Of a stretch of DNA of 30,010 bases, positions 24,322-30,010 are shown piece by piece (position 1 is the stretch's first letter; the number at the start of each line of letters is the position of its first letter). Under the pieces are notes generated by a model. That model ran no database searches. It was not told the origin of the DNA and was given only the letters and a program-made list of their open reading frames with translations. Origin of the DNA: DSWT01 sp035415725 (GTDB taxonomy: Bacteria; Chloroflexota; Anaerolineae; B4-G1; SLSP01). The position numbers and the translations under genes are program-made. The DNA is taken from positions 1-30,010 of the forward strand of contig DAOOGN010000051.1 of NCBI GenBank assembly GCA_035415725.1. Reading direction: 5' to 3'.

Positions 24322-24987
24322 ATGAACACCCAATTACCTGAGCGACAAAAGAAAGTTCTCGGCTTCCTTGAGGATTACATCGGCGAAAACGGCTATCCGC
24401 CTACGGTGCGCGAAATTGGCGATGCCATCGGCGTCACGTCGACCTCTTTGGTTTCTTACTACCTCAAACACCTGGAACAAAAGGGATTTATCGACCGCGC
24501 CGAGGCTATCTCGCGCGGCATACGCCTGCGGGCAGAGCCTGAGGCTGGCGGACCGGATTATCTTATGGGGAGCAACGAGGTGGTTTCTATCCCCTTCCTC
24601 GGTTACATCGTAGCCAGTGAACCGCTTCCCGTGGAGCCTCTGTCCGGCGCTGAAACGGTCGAAATCAACCGTGCTCTCTTTGGCAAGGATGTGGCCGATC
24701 TCTTTGCGCTCCAGGTGCAGGGCAATTCGATGATCGATGCGTTGATCCACGACGGCGATACCGTCATCTTGCGTCACCAGGAACGGGTGGAGAACGGCGA
24801 GATGGCTGCCGTCTGGCTCAACAGCAACGCCGAAACAACGCTGAAAAAAGTCTACTACGAAGGCTCGCGCGTGCGCTTGCAGCCTGCCAATCCCACTATG
24901 GGCCCCATTTTTGTCCCGGCGGATGATGTCCAAATCCAGGGCAAAGTTGTGATGGTGATCCGCCAGTTGTTTAACACATCGATGTAA
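24322..24987 (+). CDS. lexA: SOS repressor LexA
   Basis: LexA represses SOS genes and cleaves itself when stimulated by RecA filaments. The 221-residue product has an N-terminal winged helix (about 7-70, with PTVREIGDAIGVTSTSLVSY as the recognition region) and a C-terminal S24 peptidase domain. The catalytic Ser136 is in VQGNSMIDALI and Lys175 in ETTLKKVYYEG. The scissile bond is Ala98-Ser99 (YIVASEPLPV), where most LexA proteins have Ala-Gly. I prefer ATG 24322 because GGAGG is 6 nt upstream; ATG 24319 is only 3 nt away. Longer in-frame starts would translate the promoter. The operator at 24256-24267 implies autoregulation. Confidence 0.96.
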   Translation: MNTQLPERQKKVLGFLEDYIGENGYPPTVREIGDAIGVTSTSLVSYYLKHLEQKGFIDRAEAISRGIRLRAEPEAGGPDYLMGSNEVVSIPFLGYIVASEPLPVEPLSGAETVEINRALFGKDVADLFALQVQGNSMIDALIHDGDTVILRHQERVENGEMAAVWLNSNAETTLKKVYYEGSRVRLQPANPTMGPIFVPADDVQIQGKVVMVIRQLFNTSM

Positions 24988-24991
24988 AGGC

Positions 24992-25230
24992 CCCTGGCGA
25001 AGGCGGCAAAAAAGTAACTATTCAGCCCCTCTGACCCCGTGGCGAACGGGACTTTGGGGAGGGCGCCTAAGAGGGCGGAAAAAATGGGGGCGTGGGCTGA
25101 TAGAAACACGTCTATCTTGCCACCCAAGAGCGCCTGGCATGCCAAAATCGACGCCCGACCCGGCATAGGGCATAAGTTGTTTCGCCAAATTGACCGGCCT
25201 GAATAGATACGCAAAAAACCTTCGCCAGGG
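24992..25230. repeat. 12-bp inverted repeat split by a mobile element
   Basis: CCCTGGCGAAGG (24992-25003) is the exact reverse complement of CCTTCGCCAGGG (25219-25230). Removing the 197-bp element and one copy of its 8-bp duplication brings the arms to within 10 nt (loop CGGCAAAAAA). They would then form a 12-bp hairpin in the gap between the convergent lexA and subtilase genes. It probably was a terminator-like hairpin, although no T-tract follows the stem on either strand. Confidence 0.85.
25014..25210 (+). mobile_element. MITE-like element with terminal inverted repeats and 8-bp target duplication
   Basis: The 197-bp element begins GTAACTATTCAGCCC and ends with the reverse complement of GTATCTATTCAGGCC (13 of 15 positions identical). 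It is bordered by exact 8-bp direct repeats GCAAAAAA at 25006-25013 and 25211-25218. It has no coding capacity. Its right 114 bp match 18162-18275 and, in part, the copies at 1-54, 102-159 and 29907-30010. Ends starting GTAA/GTAT and an 8-bp duplication fit what is known of IS66-family elements, but this assignment is tentative. Confidence 0.88.
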
Positions 25231-25241
25231 TTATGGCGCCT

Positions 25242-28200
25242 CTATTTCAAAATCACCGGCAGGTAAAGCTGCCAGGGCTCCACGTGGAGCCATAGCCGCT
25301 GTTCCCACCTTTGCCCGCTATGATCCTCCAGAATGGCATCGACCCGCAAGGGTCTCTCCCATTCCCGGGCGCGCAGGGGAACGGTCAGTATGCGGGTTGC
25401 CCCGGCCATGAGATTCCCTTCCCACCATGATACGCTCCAGCCCCCGGTGTAGGGGAGTGTAGCGGTGAGCGGCGAACTGTTCCCTGTCAGCCACAAACGC
25501 GCTGTTCCGCCGTTGACGTCGCCAGGGCCGGCATTGTGCAGGGCGAAGGCCAGCGTCACCGGCGTTCCGCTGTGGATGGTGGCCCATTCCGGCGAGAGCC
25601 ACGCACTTGCCGATAAGTCCGCGCCTGTGACATGCAGGGCCATGGCCCGGTCGAACGCAAACCCCCACGCCGGCAGTCCTAACGTGAGAGAAAGCGGAAT
25701 GATGGCACCGGGATTGCCTGTCACCGCGACCACCCACGTCAAGGTTAGCGGTCGATGCGGTTGTACCTCACCGCTCCAGGTGAGCGTCCGTGATACGGCA
25801 GAATAATCCCACGCCGGCGGGAGAGGATCCGCAGCGAGCGTCACCGTGGTGGGCAGGATGTGAGAAACGGTCGCTGTCAGCGTCTCGGCAGCGTCGTTGC
25901 GGAGGATGAGGGTGTTCGTCACCCGCTCCCCTGGCAGGGGCACCGTCGGCGTGACCGTCCAACGGCTGGTGCCCAATGGGGAGAGCCAGCCGACACCTTG
26001 TTCTAGAACGGTAACGCGCGTGTCGAAGGGCAGCGTTTCCAGCGGGAAGGCGTAGAACAGCGTCCGTGAATTGGACACCTCTGCGGTAGCGGCGACGCCG
26101 AGCGGCTGCCCCCGTTGCCCGCGGATGACGGGGGTCGCCTCAGGCGCCGGTTCGATAGCGTCGGCCCAATTCTTGAAAGGGAAATCCAGTTTCACCGGCC
26201 CCCATGTTCCGCCGGCGGGATGGTCGGGGACGCCAAAGGCGCGGGTGGGATTGAGGTTCTCGTCCCAATACGCCACGCCGAGACGTCGGGCCAGTGGGCT
26301 GTTGCTGTGGTAGTAGAGGAAATCCTGGGAAGAGAGCAGTAGCCGCCCTCCGCCCTCCAGGTAAGCCAGCAGTGCTTTCTCTTCTTGCGGCAACACTGGC
26401 GCGTACCAGTCGTAGCCGGTGAACCAGACGATCAAGGGGTAGCGTTGCAAAATGTTGAGGGCGGGCGATCTCGCGCCGGGTGTGCCGCCGCTATTTTCGG
26501 CGGTATCCCATACGTCGAAGGGAATGTGGCGCGCCGTTAACACGCTCATGTATCGTTCTTCCATCGGATACCAGCGGTCGTCGTCCACCAAAAGCACCGG
26601 CGCGGGCGTTTTGACCCGCAGGTTGAGGCCGGTTTCCGTCGCTAGAAAGGGCGAGGCTGCCGTCACGGTGAGGGCGTTGCCGACGTTGATCTCGCTCTCG
26701 GCGGGGATGGTGACGACGACGGTGAGCGTGAGGGATTCACACGCCGCCAGGGTGACGGCAGCGGGCGTCACGGCGGCGGGCCAGGCGTCAGAACGCACGG
26801 TCAGGGTGACGGGGGTGGTGTGGCCGCCGTAACCGGTGTGCCGTAGGCGCAGGGTGTAGGTCACGGCTTCTCCCGGCAAACCGAGCTGCAGGGGATCGCT
26901 CAGAGGCTGGAGTTCGAGCGCGACAGCCGGCGGCGGCGTCATCAACCAGTCGAAGCTGCGCGCGAGGATATCCTCTCGCTGCTGGCGCGCGGCAATGGCT
27001 TCGTAGCCGAAGGCGAGGAAGACGGCGCGGTACGGCGTGCAGGTGGCGGTTCCTATACCTCCGCCGCCGGTGCCGTCTGCATACTGCCACAGCAGTTCCG
27101 CCCGGTCAGGATCGCGGACGTTGACGACATCGGGCCAGGACTGGTTATCCGCGCCGTCGCCGCCCTCTATGGTCACCGTGATGCCGGAGAACGGCCCCAG
27201 GCCGGTCAACCGGCGGCTCGACGCCTTGTCCGCGACGTAGCCGGCGCCGAGGGTCTGGCTGAAGTACGGTTCCATGTCAAAGTCATATCCACCGCCATCG
27301 AAGTAGGCCACGTCTTGTCCGCTTAGCAGCAGGCGGCCTCCCCTTTGCAGATAAGCGTTTAGTTCCTCCCCGCCGTTCACCAGTCCCGGCGAGCCTTGTG
27401 GAGACGACCAGAGGACGATGTCGTATGGCGCGAGCGTGGTACTGATGGGGGTTTCGGCAGGGGGAAACTTGATGGGCCACTCGTCGTAGGTGTAGGCCAG
27501 GGCGTCGAGGGACGCCTTCCAGTAGGACGTCTGACTGTCGTAGTACCACGCACCTTCATCGACCAGAAGTAACGTGGGCGCAGGCGTGAGGGTGAAGTCG
27601 CGGAGGGTATCCTCCCCGGCGACGATAGAGACTGTCGTCGTTGCCACGCGGTAGCCCAGCCCCCGCATTTCGATGGTGTAGACGCCCGCGGGCAGTTTAA
27701 GACTGTAGTCGCCGGCGGCGTTGACGTTCGCCGTGACCGGTGTGTTGAGGGCGCGCGCGATGATGGTGTGTGTGGGCGGGGTGGCCGTCCCGGCGACGGT
27801 GACGTGGCCCCGCAGCGTTCCGGTGGGCAGAGGGAGAAGGGTGAAATCGAGTTGCCGCCGCGTGTCGGTGAAGACAGGGATATTCCATTGCGTTTCGGCC
27901 ATAGAACCGAAGGCTGAGGCGGTGATGTCGTATACGGCCGGGGAGAGCGCCAGCGCATAATCCCCGCCGGCCGTTGTGACGGTATGCCCTGGATTCCCTT
28001 GTGGACCACGCGGCATGGCGATCAGCGTGGCGTTGGCGATCCCTTGCCGGTTGGGGCTGGCGACGTTGCCCGTGACCAGCCCGGCGTGCGTGGCGACGAC
28101 GACCGCGGCAAAAGCATCGATGCGTCCCCACCCACTGGCGTTGTTGGGGAGCGTGGTGCTCAAGGGAACGGTGGTTTGGGTGATGATGGCGGTGAGCGCT

Positions 28201-29492
28201 CCAACGGAGAGGGTGGGAGCGGCGGAATGGAGCAACGCCACCAGTCCGGTGACGTGCGGCGTCGCCATCGATGTGCCGTTCTTAAGGTTATAGACGCCGC
28301 CGGGGATGGATGACAGAACGTTGACGCCCGGCGCGACAATGTACGGCTTGATCTCATCCCACGGCGACGGTCCACGGCTGGAGAAAGAAGCCACATCGTC
28401 ATCGGGGTCGCTGGCGCCGACGGCGAAGACGCCCGGATTGCTGGCGGGCGCGCCGAGGGTGCCGGACGTGGGACCCTCATTGCCGGCGGCGAACAGCGGG
28501 AGGATGCCTGCCGCCTGCAAAAGTGCGATGTCTGCGGCGAAAGTGGTTTGGGAGGACAGGGTCGAGGCCCAGGAATTGTTGACAACGTCGGGGGTCATCG
28601 TCGGATCACCGCCGGGGGCCAGCAGCCATTGGAACCCCGCGTGAATCCAGGAATCGTAGCCGTACCCTTCGCCGGAGAGCACTTTGACGCCGATCCACCG
28701 TGCCCCTGGCGCGACGCCGATATTCTCCGCGCCCACCGCCGTCCCCGCGACATGCGTGCCGTGCCCGTAGTCATCGTAAGGGTAGACGCCGTTGTTGACG
28801 GCGTCGAACCACGAGTACGTGTGCTCGAAGAGGCCATGACCCAGATTGCCGCGGTAGTTGCCGCTCAAGGCCGGGTGGAGCAGATCCACACCGGTATCCA
28901 TCACGGCCACCACCGCGCCCGTCCCGGAGATGCCCAGGGTGCCCCAGACTTCGGGGGCGTGGATTTGCGTCAGTCCCCAGGGAGGCGTGGTGACTTCCGT
29001 GCTTTTCACGCCGCCGGGCTGTTCAGGGGGGATGTACGGCTCGTAGTGGTCCAGGCGGATTTCGGCCACGGCGGGCGACGCCATCAACCGCCGCACCAAC
29101 GCCGGACGCGCCGTCAGCGCCGTGGCACGGATGATCCACAAATCGCGCCGCGCCAGCACCTCGTCCTGACGGTAGGCTTCGGCAAGGAGCCTTGCCACAG
29201 GTTCCAGCGCAGCCGCGAAGTCGTCCTGAAGGGCTTCGACCAGCGCGACGCGGGAGGCCCCATTGACTGCTTCTGCCGTTGGCGTCGTCGGCACGACGGC
29301 GCTCATTTCTGCCGGGCGCAGTGTCACGATGACGCGCAGTGGTGTATCGGGATGGGTCTCCAATGCCCGCAGCACGGCGGGTTCGACGAGGGGGGCCGCT
29401 ATCGTCGGTGCGGCGAGGCTCGTTGTTGTCCCGACCGGCTTCAGGAAAAAAACGATCAGCAAGAGCATGGCGATACGCGCTGGTGTGTGCAT
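25242..29492 (-). CDS. Large secreted subtilisin-like (S8) protease, multidomain
   Basis: This 1416-residue exoprotein has a signal peptide (1-28, ending SLAA) and an N-terminal prodomain-like part (about 40-155). The S8 catalytic domain has Asp199 (AVMDTGVD), His244 (GHGTHVAG), oxyanion Asn338 (AAGNEGP) and Ser408 (NGTSMATPHV). Two carboxypeptidase-regulatory-like beta domains follow (about 472-557 and 558-637). Next are two copies of a GATase/ThuA-like domain (about 640-852 and 966-1160; LLLVDEGAWYY and VLLVDDDRWYP, GGRLLLSGQD and GGRLLLSSQD), separated by an Ig-like domain. DUF11/CARDB-like domains lie near the end, which reads LYLPVILK. GAGGAGG precedes ATG 29492. It is probably released or surface-attached and degrades proteins outside the cell. 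Confidence 0.93.
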   Translation of the reverse strand: MHTPARIAMLLLIVFFLKPVGTTTSLAAPTIAAPLVEPAVLRALETHPDTPLRVIVTLRPAEMSAVVPTTPTAEAVNGASRVALVEALQDDFAAALEPVARLLAEAYRQDEVLARRDLWIIRATALTARPALVRRLMASPAVAEIRLDHYEPYIPPEQPGGVKSTEVTTPPWGLTQIHAPEVWGTLGISGTGAVVAVMDTGVDLLHPALSGNYRGNLGHGLFEHTYSWFDAVNNGVYPYDDYGHGTHVAGTAVGAENIGVAPGARWIGVKVLSGEGYGYDSWIHAGFQWLLAPGGDPTMTPDVVNNSWASTLSSQTTFAADIALLQAAGILPLFAAGNEGPTSGTLGAPASNPGVFAVGASDPDDDVASFSSRGPSPWDEIKPYIVAPGVNVLSSIPGGVYNLKNGTSMATPHVTGLVALLHSAAPTLSVGALTAIITQTTVPLSTTLPNNASGWGRIDAFAAVVVATHAGLVTGNVASPNRQGIANATLIAMPRGPQGNPGHTVTTAGGDYALALSPAVYDITASAFGSMAETQWNIPVFTDTRRQLDFTLLPLPTGTLRGHVTVAGTATPPTHTIIARALNTPVTANVNAAGDYSLKLPAGVYTIEMRGLGYRVATTTVSIVAGEDTLRDFTLTPAPTLLLVDEGAWYYDSQTSYWKASLDALAYTYDEWPIKFPPAETPISTTLAPYDIVLWSSPQGSPGLVNGGEELNAYLQRGGRLLLSGQDVAYFDGGGYDFDMEPYFSQTLGAGYVADKASSRRLTGLGPFSGITVTIEGGDGADNQSWPDVVNVRDPDRAELLWQYADGTGGGGIGTATCTPYRAVFLAFGYEAIAARQQREDILARSFDWLMTPPPAVALELQPLSDPLQLGLPGEAVTYTLRLRHTGYGGHTTPVTLTVRSDAWPAAVTPAAVTLAACESLTLTVVVTIPAESEINVGNALTVTAASPFLATETGLNLRVKTPAPVLLVDDDRWYPMEERYMSVLTARHIPFDVWDTAENSGGTPGARSPALNILQRYPLIVWFTGYDWYAPVLPQEEKALLAYLEGGGRLLLSSQDFLYYHSNSPLARRLGVAYWDENLNPTRAFGVPDHPAGGTWGPVKLDFPFKNWADAIEPAPEATPVIRGQRGQPLGVAATAEVSNSRTLFYAFPLETLPFDTRVTVLEQGVGWLSPLGTSRWTVTPTVPLPGERVTNTLILRNDAAETLTATVSHILPTTVTLAADPLPPAWDYSAVSRTLTWSGEVQPHRPLTLTWVVAVTGNPGAIIPLSLTLGLPAWGFAFDRAMALHVTGADLSASAWLSPEWATIHSGTPVTLAFALHNAGPGDVNGGTARLWLTGNSSPLTATLPYTGGWSVSWWEGNLMAGATRILTVPLRAREWERPLRVDAILEDHSGQRWEQRLWLHVEPWQLYLPVILK

Positions 29493-29498
29493 GAGAAA

Positions 29499-29613
29499 CC
29501 TCCTCTGAAAATAGCCCCAGAGCACCCAGAGTTCACAGAGAAAAACGCAAATTCTTTGTGTCCTGCATGCCCTTCGTGGTGAAAAGTTTTCATTTCACCG
29601 CTGGTGAACTGCA
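29499..29613. repeat. Direct repeat unit 1 upstream of the subtilase
   Basis: This about 115-bp block starts CCTCCTCTGAAAATAGCCCC and ends near ACCGCTGGTGAACTGCAGG. It recurs with about 80% identity by eye at 29765-29880. Its first bases, read on the minus strand, are the ribosome-binding site of the subtilase gene. Confidence 0.85.
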
Positions 29614-29661
29614 GGTTAATGATGAATTCCTCTGTGTACAGGACTTACGTCAACAGGGGCC

Positions 29662-29740
29662 ATTTTGCCGCCGAGTACGCAGAGAGCGCAAAGATTTTGT
29701 GATTTTTCTGAGAAAACAAAAACTTTGTGTTCTTGGTGTG
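29662..29740. repeat. Degenerate relative of the flanking direct repeats
   Basis: GCCGAGTACGCAGAGAG, then GAGAAAACAAAAACTTTGTG and TTCTTGGTGTG, follows the same order of blocks as the units on either side (CAGAG, GAGAAAA, CTTTGTGTCC, GGTG). It also resembles 1308-1378. Confidence 0.55.
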
Positions 29741-29764
29741 AAAGAGTATTATACAACGACTCCT

Positions 29765-29880
29765 CCTCCTCTGAAAATAGCCCCAGAGCACCCAAAGTTC
29801 ACAGAGAAAAAACACACATTCTTTGTGTCCTTCGAGGTGAAAAGTTTTCGAATTTTCATTCAACCGCTGGTGAACGCCAG
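29765..29880. repeat. Direct repeat unit 2
   Basis: This is the second copy of the block at 29499-29613, starting CCTCCTCTGAAAATAGCCCC and ending near ACCGCTGGTGAACGCCAG. It includes a second copy of the subtilase ribosome-binding-site sequence with no start codon after it. No gene is seen between 29493 and the window end. Confidence 0.85.
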
Positions 29881-29906
29881 TTCATGTGGAATTCTCTTGA
29901 AAAAAG

Positions 29907-30010
29907 GTATCTATTCAGGCTCGTAAACCTGACGAAGCCACTTATTCCCTATGCTAGGTTTGGCGTAGACTTTGGTAGGCCAGGTGCTTCTGTATGACAA
30001 GATATGCGTG
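29907..30010 (-). repeat. Dispersed repeat copy 5 (truncated by window edge)
   Basis: On the minus strand this ends CCTGAATAGATAC at 29907 and runs to the last base of the window. Its 104 nt align without length change with 18162-18265. The part around 29925-29960 is nearly identical to window positions 1-54 in inverted orientation. Confidence 0.88.

Noticed and set aside
1..30010. The window as a circular molecule closed through the terminal repeats
   Set aside because: The edge copies are in inverted, not direct, orientation, so they cannot overlap to close a circle.

Overview
The window reads as a piece of a moderately GC-rich bacterial chromosome, most likely from the phylum Chloroflexota (Anaerolineae/Caldilineae-like). 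This is inference. It rests on a RecA/LexA pair with a Gram-positive-type SOS operator (GAACA-nn-TGTnC), a MoxR/DUF58/transglutaminase operon, a large secreted subtilase ending in LYLPVILK (a tail I associate with exported Chloroflexota proteins), and abundant short intergenic repeats. There are no rRNA or tRNA genes, no CRISPR array and no phage genes. Most genes are housekeeping or cell-envelope functions.

Layout. 1-230: recA control region, with two partial copies of a dispersed repeat flanking a promoter whose spacer holds an SOS box. 231-2192 (+): recA and a ZIP metal transporter. 2205-4997 (-): a probable four-gene operon of lipoprotein, membrane protein, a 91-residue protein that looks like a detached protease N-domain, and a trypsin-fold protease carrying that same N-domain. 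5161-8298 (-): rlmN, lysA and a nucleoside phosphorylase, compactly arranged. 8353-8865 (-): a secreted two-LysM protein with a textbook terminator. 9303-14184 (-): histidine phosphatase, MFS transporter, SH3-domain membrane protein and a clan GH-A-like glycoside hydrolase. 14495-15671 (+): an IS630 transposase remnant running into a D-2-hydroxyacid dehydrogenase gene. 15880-16137 (+): a glutaredoxin-like protein. 16158-18152 (-): a Wzz-like protein and an RsmC-like methyltransferase. 18537-23290 (+): the moxR-DUF58-tgpA operon. 23336-24136 (-): an FAH-family hydrolase. 24322-24987 (+): lexA. 25242-29492 (-): a 1416-residue subtilisin-like exoprotease. 29499-30010: degenerate repeats and a truncated dispersed repeat.

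How parts fit together. recA and lexA, 24 kb apart, carry matching operators placed exactly between -35 and -10, so the SOS core circuit can be read directly. A dispersed repeat family (five copies, both orientations) marks both edges of the window, the recA leader, the start of the rsmC-like gene and the spacer downstream of lexA. The copy after lexA is an intact 197-bp MITE-like element with terminal inverted repeats and an exact 8-bp target duplication. It sits in the loop of a 12-bp inverted repeat lying between the convergent lexA and subtilase genes. The strongest candidates for something undescribed are this MITE family and its hairpin-loop insertion, and the protease plus stand-alone N-domain pair at 2205-3526.
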